Positions 57,909-64,000 of a DNA stretch of 64,000 bases are shown one piece after another. The number at the start of each line of letters is the position of its first letter. The first letter of the stretch is position 1. The DNA comes from VBDM01 sp035499735 (GTDB taxonomy: Bacteria; Pseudomonadota; Gammaproteobacteria; Burkholderiales; SG8-39). Made by a program: the position numbers and the translations under genes. The notes beneath the pieces are model-generated. The model was given only the letters and a program-made list of their open reading frames with translations, was not told the origin of the DNA and made no database searches. Location: NCBI GenBank assembly GCA_035499735.1, contig DATJYC010000081.1, positions 1-64,000 on the forward strand, in the 5' to 3' direction.

Positions 57909-58210
57909 AGCTGAGGATGATTCTCGCCGTTGTGCCGTGGCTCGCCAGCCCCGCGTGGGCGGCGGACCGCGCGGATCTCGAAGGCACCCAGATTCTCGGC
58001 AACCGCGAGCTGCCGAAGGTGCTGTACATCGTTCCGTGGAAGCAGCCGCTGCCGACCGACCTGGTCGGACGCCCGGCGAGCAGCGTCCTCGACGAGGCGC
58101 TGTCCCCGGTGGACCGCGAGGTCTTCGAGCGGCAGGTCCACTACCATTCCCTGATGCAGCCGCCGCCGGCGCAATCGCCGTCGCAGGATGCCGGAGAGAA
58201 GGCCAAGTGA
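57905..58210 (+). CDS. Small exported protein of unknown family
   Basis: The 101-residue protein has a signal peptide ending PAWAA, then DRADLEGTQILGNRELPKVLYIVPWKQPLP and a helical segment ending in a Pro/Gln-rich tail. It overlaps the TPR lipoprotein by 4 bases and precedes the TolQ-like channel. No family is recognised. Its fixed place between lipoprotein and channel suggests a periplasmic part of the complex. Confidence 0.75.
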   Translation: MKLRMILAVVPWLASPAWAADRADLEGTQILGNRELPKVLYIVPWKQPLPTDLVGRPASSVLDEALSPVDREVFERQVHYHSLMQPPPAQSPSQDAGEKAK

Positions 58211-58256
58211 GCCACTTTCGCGAAGAATTCTTCGATTTTCTTGTGGAGGTCAGTCG

Positions 58257-58907
58257 ATGAGCACGTATGCGACGGTAGTCAAGTTTTTCCAGGACAGCGG
58301 GGTCTTCATCTATTTCAGCATCCTGATCATGGCGGTCGGCCTTGCGATATCGCTCGAGCGCTTCATCTATCTCGGGCATGCGCGCCGCAGCAACCGCAGG
58401 ATCTGGGACGAGCTGCTGCCGCTGCTGCGGGGCGGCAAGTTCCAGGAGGTCTACGCCGTGACCTCCCAGTCGAACGCCGCGATCAGCAAGATCGTGAACC
58501 ACGGGCTAGGGCGCGTGAAGTCGGCGCGCAGGCGCGAGGATATTGACGCCGCCATGGAGGAGGGCATGCTGGAGATCGTGCCGCGGCTGGAGAAGCGCAC
58601 GCACTACATCGCCACCTTCGCCAACGTGATCACGCTGGTCGGCCTGCTCGGCACCATCATCGGCCTGATCAAAGCGTTCACGGCTGTGGCGCAGGTCAAC
58701 CCAGCTGAAAAAGCCGAGCTGCTCTCGGCGAGCATCTCGATCGCGATGAACAACACCGCGTTCGCGCTGATGGTCGCCATTCCCTTCCTGCTCATCCACG
58801 CCTTCCTCCAGGCGCGCACCAGCGAGATCGTGGACGGGCTGGAGGCGGCCAAGATCAGCTTCCTGAACCTGGTCGAGCGCGCGAAGGCTGACGCGGCCGC
58901 CAAATGA
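58257..58907 (+). CDS. TolQ/ExbB/MotA-family proton channel protein
   Basis: The 216-residue protein has three membrane helices: GVFIYFSILIMAVGLAISLERFIYL near 15-40, ATFANVITLVGLLGTIIGLIKAF near 120-145, and AFALMVAIPFLLIHAF near 165-185. The GLLGTIIG motif is the family mark. It pairs with TolR/ExbD subunits to turn proton flow into force in the periplasm. TGGAGGTCAG precedes the ATG at 58257. It heads the tight channel module TolQ-TolR-TolR-TonB-like. Confidence 0.93.
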   Translation: MSTYATVVKFFQDSGVFIYFSILIMAVGLAISLERFIYLGHARRSNRRIWDELLPLLRGGKFQEVYAVTSQSNAAISKIVNHGLGRVKSARRREDIDAAMEEGMLEIVPRLEKRTHYIATFANVITLVGLLGTIIGLIKAFTAVAQVNPAEKAELLSASISIAMNNTAFALMVAIPFLLIHAFLQARTSEIVDGLEAAKISFLNLVERAKADAAAK

Positions 58908-59398
58908 GCGCCCGCGTCCGACGCCTGCGCAAGCACCCGGCGGGCCTGGATATCACCGCGTTCATGAACATGATCGTGGTGCTGGTGCCGTTCCTGTTGA
59001 CGACCGCGGTGTTCTCGCGCCTCGCCGTGCTGGAACTCAGCCTGCCGGCCGGGTCGTCCGGTTTCGAGAATCTCAAGCCCGACCTGCAGCTCGAGGTCGT
59101 GATCCGCCGCGACGCGCTCGAGATCGGCGACCGCATGGGCGGGCTGCTGCGCCGCGTGGAGAACACGAGCAGCGGCTACGACTTCCAGACGCTGTCGGCG
59201 CTGATGCAGCAGCTGAAAGCCCGCTACCCGGACAAGCTCGCGGCGACGATTCTCGCCGAACCCGACACGTCGTACGACACGCTCGTACACACCATGGACG
59301 CGGTGAGGCTCGCCAAGAGCTCCCAGGGCGGCCGCAGCGTCGAGCTGTTCCCCGAGATCTCGGTCGGCGACGCTCCGCCCCCGGGGAAGGCGCGATGA
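58904..59398 (+). CDS. TolR/ExbD-family protein, first copy (conserved Asp replaced by Asn)
   Basis: The 164-residue protein has one N-terminal helix (ITAFMNMIVVLVPFLLTTAVF) and a periplasmic domain with LELSLPAGSSGF and QLEVVIRRDALEIGD. In ExbD/TolR the motif T-P-x-x-D holds the essential proton-carrying Asp; here the same position is Asn22 (TAFMN). It is thus likely a structural or regulatory partner. It overlaps both neighbours by 4 bases. Confidence 0.88.
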   Translation: MSARVRRLRKHPAGLDITAFMNMIVVLVPFLLTTAVFSRLAVLELSLPAGSSGFENLKPDLQLEVVIRRDALEIGDRMGGLLRRVENTSSGYDFQTLSALMQQLKARYPDKLAATILAEPDTSYDTLVHTMDAVRLAKSSQGGRSVELFPEISVGDAPPPGKAR

Positions 59399-59889
59399 AG
59401 CTGTCGCCGATCCAGAAGCGGGCCGAAAGGCAGGGGCGAAACAGGTCCATGGTGGACCTGAACCTGGTCTCGCTCATCGACATCTTCACGATCCTCATAT
59501 TCTTCCTGCTGGCGAATGCGTCGGAAGTCGAGGTGCTCCCGAGCGCCAAGGCGGTGAGGCTGCCGGAATCGACGGCCGAGAAGAGCCCGAAGGAGACGGT
59601 GGTCGTTGTCGTGAGCAACGAGGACATCCTCGTCCAAGGACGCAAAGTGGCCACGGTGTCGGAGGCGATGAAGGCGGAGGGTGACCTAATCGCGCCGCTC
59701 AAGGCGGAGCTCGACTTTCACGCCGGGCGCCAGCTGATCCGGAAGGACAAGGAGACCCAGAACAAGGCGATCACGATCATGGGGGACAAGGACATCCCGT
59801 ACCGGCTGCTGCGCAAGATCATGGTGACCTGCGCCCGGGCCAACTACAGCGACCTGTCCTTCGCCGTGATCCAGAAGGGCAAGGCATGA
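59395..59889 (+). CDS. TolR/ExbD-family protein, second copy (Asp present)
   Basis: The 164-residue protein has the membrane helix LVSLIDIFTILIFFLLANAS with the conserved Asp29, followed by a periplasmic domain with VRLPESTAEKSPKETVVVVVSNEDILVQG and KAITIMGDKDIPYRLLRKIMVTC. It should be the proton-conducting TolR partner of the TolQ-like protein. ATGA overlaps join it to both neighbours. Confidence 0.92.
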   Translation: MKLSPIQKRAERQGRNRSMVDLNLVSLIDIFTILIFFLLANASEVEVLPSAKAVRLPESTAEKSPKETVVVVVSNEDILVQGRKVATVSEAMKAEGDLIAPLKAELDFHAGRQLIRKDKETQNKAITIMGDKDIPYRLLRKIMVTCARANYSDLSFAVIQKGKA

Positions 59890-60896
59890 CCGCCGCGGCC
59901 GCCGTTCAGTTCCGCTACCGCATCGCGGTGCCGTCGTGGACGGTTTCCGAGGAGGAGGAACGCCGCTTCCGCCGCATCCTGCGGAACATCCTCATCATCT
60001 GCGTGCTCCTGTGCCTGATCATGCCCTGGCTCCCGGTGCCGAAGGCCGACCGCAATCAGCCCGAGGAGCTGCCGCCGCGGCTCGCGAAGGCGCTGCTCGA
60101 GCGCGAGCCGCCTCCGCCTCCGGTCCTTCGCAAGCCCGAGCCCGAGGCCGCCAAGCCCGAAGCCAGCAAGCCCGAGCCCAAGAAGCCCCCGGTGACCGAG
60201 GCGCGCAAGCCCGAGCCGGCGAAGGCGCCGGGGGAGAAGGTCGAGGCCGCCCGCCGCAGGGCATCGGGCGTGGGCCTGCTCGCGTTGAAGAACGAGCTCG
60301 CGGATCTGCGCGGCGCTCCCGTCGCCGCGCAGTTCGAGAAGCCCCTCAAGCCCGGCCCGGGCGTCGGAACCGGCTCGGGTCCCGGCGTAGGCGCGGGGAA
60401 GAGCCCGGGGCTGCCGTCGCGCTCGCTGATCACTTCGAACGCCACGGGCGGCAGCGGCGGGATCAATACGGCTTCGCTGAGCCGGGACACCGGCGGCGGC
60501 GGGCTGGCTGGACGCTCGACGACGGCGGTCCAGGGCGTCATGGGCGGAGACGGAGGAGGGGGCGCCGGCACAGGAGGCACGCTTCGCCGCGGCGCGAGCG
60601 GCAAGGCGTCGCGCTCGATCGAGGACATCAAGCTCGTCTTCGACCGCAACAAGGGGTCGATCTACACGATCTACAACCGCGCGCTGCGCGATGATCCGAC
60701 CCTGCATGGCAAGGTCGTGGTGAAGCTCACGATCGCCCCCTCGGGGCAGGTGCTGGATTGCCAGCTGGTCTCGAGCGAGCTGCGATCCCCGGACCTCGAG
60801 CGGAAGCTCCTCGTGCGCATCAAGCAGTTCGATTTCGGCGCGAAGGCCGTGGACACGATGGTCGTGACCTATCCCATAGATTTCCTGCCGTCGTAG
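59886..60896 (+). CDS. TonB-like energy transducer with AgmX/PglI-type C-terminal domain
   Basis: The 336-residue protein has one N-terminal membrane helix (RNILIICVLLCLIMPWLPV). A Pro/Lys/Glu-rich periplasmic stretch (about 58-120) and a Gly-rich linker (about 155-235) follow. The C-terminal domain IEDIKLVFDRNKGSIYTIYNRALRDDP, then GKVVVKLTIAPSGQVLDCQLVSSEL, is of the AgmX/PglI type. Such proteins carry force from the proton channel to partners at the outer membrane. It ends the module and faces the next gene tail to tail. Confidence 0.87.
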   Translation: MTAAAAVQFRYRIAVPSWTVSEEEERRFRRILRNILIICVLLCLIMPWLPVPKADRNQPEELPPRLAKALLEREPPPPPVLRKPEPEAAKPEASKPEPKKPPVTEARKPEPAKAPGEKVEAARRRASGVGLLALKNELADLRGAPVAAQFEKPLKPGPGVGTGSGPGVGAGKSPGLPSRSLITSNATGGSGGINTASLSRDTGGGGLAGRSTTAVQGVMGGDGGGGAGTGGTLRRGASGKASRSIEDIKLVFDRNKGSIYTIYNRALRDDPTLHGKVVVKLTIAPSGQVLDCQLVSSELRSPDLERKLLVRIKQFDFGAKAVDTMVVTYPIDFLPS

Positions 60897-60904
60897 CGTC
60901 GCTC

Positions 60905-62617
60905 CTAGATCGGAGCGAGCACCATCTCGATCAGCGCGAGCTTCCCCTTTGAGACGGCGTCGAGCCCGCGCTCGAGCGCGGCGCGTACCTCCGGAGGCCG
61001 CTCGACCGCCTCGCCGTAACCTCCGAACGCGCGCGCAAGCGCCGGATAGTCCGGGCGTGGCGCGATAGACAAGCCCGCAAAGCGATTCTGGCGGACCGCC
61101 CATCCTTCGGGATACTCCCGGATCACGTCTCCTTTCTGTGACAGGTAACCCGCATTGTTGAACAGCACGACGAGGAGCGGGAGCTTCAGCTCCTGCGCCG
61201 CGCCGAACGACGCGACCACGGGGTTGTAGAAGAACGCGCCGTCGCCGATGGTGGCAACGACGGTCGAGCCGGGTTTGGCGGCCTTGACGCCGAGCGCCGT
61301 GCCGATCCCCATGCCTAGGCCGCCGTAGCTCGCCGAGATGAAGCCGCCGCGTCCCAGGCGCTCGAGCTGGCGGACGACGTCGAGACGGTGGGTGATGCTC
61401 TCGTCGACCACGATCGCGCCTTCCGGAATGACGGCATTCAGCTCGTGGGCGACCCAGGCGGAATCGATATGCGGACGAGTGCCCCCGGTGCGGCCTCCTT
61501 CGAGGAACAGCTCGCGTGTCCTGGCGTTGCGTTCGGCCCATTGCGACGCGAGCGAGGCGCGCGATCCCTTCGGCACGGCGCTCGCCAGCCGCTCGGCGAG
61601 CTGTGCGAGCGACGGTCCAACCGCCCCCGCGACCGCGACGTCGCTGCGGAATCCCCAGTAGGGCAGGTGCGCGTGCAGCGGATCTTCGCCGAGATACGCG
61701 ACGCGCGCCCGGGACTGCGAAAGCAGCGCCGGGGGATGCGCGGGAGCGACGGTCTCGACGCAGAAGAGCAGATCGGCCTCCTCGAGCAGCGCCTTCATGT
61801 CGGGAGCGACCCCGCCGTACAACGGGTGCTTTCTCGGGAAATTCAGATAGCCCGGCTGCCAGGCGTCGAAGACCGGGGCGCCGAGCGTCTCGGCGAGACG
61901 GACGAGCAGGTCGACGGCGGCGGCGTCCTTCCCGGCCTCCTCGCTGAGGATCACGGGGCGCTTTGCTGCCGAAAGGAGCTGCGCAAGCTCCCCGAGAGCC
62001 GCCGGGTCGGCGGCGGGGCTGCGCACCGGCGCGGTCGAGCGCTGGATCTGCTCGGGATGCGTGTCCATGAGGAACTCGGTCGGGATCGACACGAACGCCG
62101 GGCCCAGGGGCGCCGCGGTCGCGATGCGGCAGGCACGCTCGATCGTGGCGGAGAGCAGCGCGCTGTCGTTCAGCCCGAAGCTCCATTTCGCGCACGGGGC
62201 GACCAGGCGCGCCGGACCGCCGACGTCGGAGAGCAGGCGCAGCCACTGCGGGCCGATGCCGTATTCCGGCCGCTCCCCGAAGCTGATCGACTCGCCGGCG
62301 AGCACCACCATCGGAATGCGCTCGTGCAGAGCGGCGCGCATTCCCATGGTCGCGTGCAGAGCGCCGACCGTGGTGTGGAGCACCAGCGCCGGAAGCTTGC
62401 CGGTCGCCTTGGCGTAGCCGCTCGCCATCGCGATCGCGGTCTCCTCGTGCCGCGAGGAGAGGTACTCGGGGAATTCATCGCGCGCTGCCGGCATCGCGAG
62501 CGCCTCCCACAGCGGCGCCCAGTCCGATCCCGGAGACGCGAAGATCTTCTCCACGCCCATGCGGCGCAGCGTGCGAAGCAGCGTTTCGGCGCCGGTCGTG
62601 CGTGCGAGACCGATCAT
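60905..62617 (-). CDS. Thiamine-diphosphate-dependent enzyme (acetolactate synthase/decarboxylase family)
   Basis: The 570-residue protein has the N-terminal Pyr domain with the catalytic glutamate in SSRHEETAIAMASGYAKATG and the central domain (GELAQLLSAAKRPVIL). The C-terminal PP domain carries the ThDP/Mg motif from TIGDGAFFYNPVVASFG to NNAGY. Family members include acetolactate synthase and benzoylformate decarboxylase. No regulatory subunit or ilv gene is nearby, so a catabolic decarboxylase or carboligase is more likely; the substrate is unknown. Confidence 0.88.
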   Translation of the reverse strand: MIGLARTTGAETLLRTLRRMGVEKIFASPGSDWAPLWEALAMPAARDEFPEYLSSRHEETAIAMASGYAKATGKLPALVLHTTVGALHATMGMRAALHERIPMVVLAGESISFGERPEYGIGPQWLRLLSDVGGPARLVAPCAKWSFGLNDSALLSATIERACRIATAAPLGPAFVSIPTEFLMDTHPEQIQRSTAPVRSPAADPAALGELAQLLSAAKRPVILSEEAGKDAAAVDLLVRLAETLGAPVFDAWQPGYLNFPRKHPLYGGVAPDMKALLEEADLLFCVETVAPAHPPALLSQSRARVAYLGEDPLHAHLPYWGFRSDVAVAGAVGPSLAQLAERLASAVPKGSRASLASQWAERNARTRELFLEGGRTGGTRPHIDSAWVAHELNAVIPEGAIVVDESITHRLDVVRQLERLGRGGFISASYGGLGMGIGTALGVKAAKPGSTVVATIGDGAFFYNPVVASFGAAQELKLPLLVVLFNNAGYLSQKGDVIREYPEGWAVRQNRFAGLSIAPRPDYPALARAFGGYGEAVERPPEVRAALERGLDAVSKGKLALIEMVLAPI

Positions 62618-62629
62618 TGTCTTGTTTCG

Positions 62630-63220
62630 TTATGTTTCTTTGCGGGCAATTGCTTGAACAACCGCGCTTTGCCCTGTGTGAAAGGCGCCCTCGACGACCT
62701 TCCGCTCGAGCTCGGCCAGATGCTCGAACTTCAAGGACGGGAGTTCCGCGCGAAGCGAGCGTTCTGTCTGCATCGTATCGGGATCGGTCCCGCCTCCGGT
62801 TCCGCGCCCAATCTGGTCTGGCGTGAATGCCTCAAGCAGGAACACACCGCCGCTCTCCAATGCGCCTTGAAGGCGCCGATACAGGTCCTTGCGAACGGCT
62901 GAGGGCAACGGGACGAAAATGGATATGATCCCCTTCCAAGCACCGGAGCCCAGGTCGAAGCCGGAGAGGTCGGCGTGAACCAGCTTGATTGAAACGCCAT
63001 GCTCTTTGGCTAGCAGCTCTGCCTTCTTGAGGCCGACTATGGAGGAATCGACCGCGGTGACGGAATAACCGTGCTTCGCCAGAAAAACCGCATTACGTCC
63101 TTCACCCTCGGCAAGACTCAGTACATTACCTCTTGGAATTCTGCTGAAATGAGCGGCCAAGAAGTCATTGGGTGTCTTTCCGTACGCGTACTCAATTGAG
63201 CTATATCGTTCGTCCCACAT
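62630..63220 (-). CDS. Class I SAM-dependent methyltransferase (TehB-like), lower GC
   Basis: The 196-residue protein has the SAM-binding motif VLSLAEGEGRNAVFLAKHGYSVTAVDSS and LVHADLSGFDLG, the class I methyltransferase fold in its TehB-like form. It begins MWDERYSSIEYAYGKTPNDFL. Codon use is visibly less GC-rich than in the neighbours, with many A/T third positions, suggesting acquisition by transfer. GTGAGGTT lies shortly before the ATG. The methylated substrate is unknown. Confidence 0.85.
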   Translation of the reverse strand: MWDERYSSIEYAYGKTPNDFLAAHFSRIPRGNVLSLAEGEGRNAVFLAKHGYSVTAVDSSIVGLKKAELLAKEHGVSIKLVHADLSGFDLGSGAWKGIISIFVPLPSAVRKDLYRRLQGALESGGVFLLEAFTPDQIGRGTGGGTDPDTMQTERSLRAELPSLKFEHLAELERKVVEGAFHTGQSAVVQAIARKET

Positions 63221-63310
63221 AATGTAACCTCACCCGACCCATCCTAGAGCCATATGCCGGCCTATGCAAACCTCTGCACGCATATGGAACGATATGCCGC
63301 AATATCGCGC
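63221..63310. promoter_or_regulatory. A/T-rich gap with inverted repeats upstream of the methyltransferase
   Basis: GCATAT-GGAACG-ATATGC (63280-63297) is a perfect inverted repeat, and CATA/TATG (63251-63254 and 63263-63266) gives a second, shorter one. The repeated GCATAT/ATATGC half-sites lie 54 bases or more upstream of the methyltransferase start and could be a binding site. Confidence 0.3.
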
Positions 63311-64000
63311 TCAATCCGCGCGAGCACGGCGCTCGGGCTCGGCTCGTCCCACTGCGTCCGACTTCGGAAATACCAGCGACTTGATCACAACCGGGACGGC
63401 GCCGGAAGCTTCCAGCAGCGCGCCGACGTCGATGTAGTCGAATTCCTTGAGGACGACGCCGTCGATCGAGACGATGGGATTTTGCGCGTGCAGCTCTTCG
63501 CGGCAATGGATTCCGATGAGGCCGCCGACGTCGCCTTCGCCGACGAGGACGAGCGGCTGCCCGCGCTCGAGGGGCTTGGCGAGTCCGGCGAGGACGCCGC
63601 GGCAGAAGGCGTCCAGGCGCGCGTGGGTCGCGGAGTGTCGCCAGCGGTAGCACAGGGCGACCGGCGTCTCGCCCGATTGCAGGTCGAGGCGGCGCAGGGC
63701 CGCCTGGATGGAAGCGGCGATGCTGCCGCGATCGAGGTTCTCGTCTTCGAGCGGCAGCTCGGGCGCGATGACCGGGACGTTGCGCAGGGGCAGGGCGTCG
63801 TGGGGAGCGACGAAGATGGTGCCGCCGCTCACCTGTACGGTGTACTGCGAGGCGCCGATCACGGTGGCGCGAATGCCTTCGTCGCAGGGCTCGATGCGCG
63901 GCCCCCATTCCCGCGCGCGCGCGAGAACGGCCCGGGCGAGCGGCGCGCCAAGATCCCCGAACTGGCGCGCCTCGCGCTCGTACAGGTATTCGGACACGCC
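63311..64000 (-). CDS. eutA: Ethanolamine ammonia-lyase reactivating factor EutA (C-terminal part, 5' end outside window)
   Basis: The frame is open to the window edge; about 230 C-terminal residues are visible. GVSEYLYEREARQFGDLGAPLARA, GIRATVIGASQYTVQVSGGTIFV, PLVLVGEGDVGGLIGIHCREE and SIDGVVLKEFDYIDVG, then VVIKSLVFP, match EutA. EutA is an ATP-dependent Hsp70-fold factor that swaps damaged B12 out of ethanolamine ammonia-lyase (EutBC). A GTG at 63997 is in frame but is probably an internal valine. The eut genes should continue to the right of the window. Confidence 0.85.
   Translation of the reverse strand, partial: GVSEYLYEREARQFGDLGAPLARAVLARAREWGPRIEPCDEGIRATVIGASQYTVQVSGGTIFVAPHDALPLRNVPVIAPELPLEDENLDRGSIAASIQAALRRLDLQSGETPVALCYRWRHSATHARLDAFCRGVLAGLAKPLERGQPLVLVGEGDVGGLIGIHCREELHAQNPIVSIDGVVLKEFDYIDVGALLEASGAVPVVIKSLVFPKSDAVGRAEPERRARAD

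Noticed and set aside
44376..60896. A covalent FMN site (D-x-x-S/T-G-A-T type) as the target of ApbE in the cluster
   Set aside because: I read through the exported proteins and found no good match; the nearest (a DASGTT stretch in the haem lipoprotein) has the wrong spacing. The ApbE target may lie elsewhere.

Overview
This is a high-GC chromosomal window, almost completely coding and mostly built of short overlapping operons. The gene set suggests a betaproteobacterium, probably an environmental Burkholderiales- or Nitrosomonadales-like lineage. The evidence is the order tRNA-Leu/tig/clpP/clpX/lon/hupB/tRNA-Val/tRNA-Asp/ppiD, a Bug-type (TctC) binding protein, hpnCDE squalene genes and LigAB-type ring-cleavage genes. 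No insertion sequence, CRISPR array, rRNA or prophage was seen. The taxonomic call is inference.

Layout. 0-3 kb: carboxylate metabolism (tartrate/D-malate dehydrogenase, beta-keto acid cleavage enzyme, TctC-type receptor). 3.1-5 kb: tsaB-rimI-udg. 5-8 kb: lemA, two TPM-domain proteins and a facing HtrA-like protease. 8-12.7 kb: lplT, alr, radA and a DyP peroxidase. 12.6-15.6 kb: hpnCDE. 15.7-24.3 kb: the tRNA/chaperone/protease/HU/PpiD block, with a heat-shock-type promoter before lon. 24.3-31.7 kb: fabI and a YejABEF-like peptide ABC transporter. 31.7-36 kb (minus strand): fumarase, a small alpha-beta barrel protein, a DMT transporter and ligB-ligA. 36.1-38.1 kb: acs. 38.2-43.6 kb: an uncharacterised six-gene cluster (core-MetE-like, SnoaL-like, DoxX-like, Gfo/Idh/MocA, EboE-like, 3-hydroxyisobutyrate-dehydrogenase-like), then tRNA-Ser and a DUF4124 protein.

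The most unusual part is 44.4-60.9 kb, about sixteen co-directional genes, most exported or membrane-bound. They are an ApbE flavin transferase, a three-haem lipoprotein resembling the propeller and middle domain of hydrazine synthase alpha, a small lipoprotein with a CX4CH motif, an SH3/beta-barrel protein, a second beta-barrel, a TlpA thioredoxin, a DUF4266 lipoprotein, a DUF3570 protein, an exported protein of unknown family, three TPR proteins, a small exported protein, one TolQ/ExbB, two TolR/ExbD and a TonB-like AgmX/PglI-type protein. I read this as an energised trans-envelope machine, similar in parts to the Agl/Glt apparatus of Myxococcus, joined to an exported haem/flavin/thiol redox module. 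It is the best candidate here for an undescribed system; its function cannot be told from sequence alone.

The right end (60.9-64 kb, minus strand) holds a ThDP-dependent enzyme, a lower-GC methyltransferase that looks acquired, and the C-terminal part of EutA, which runs off the window.
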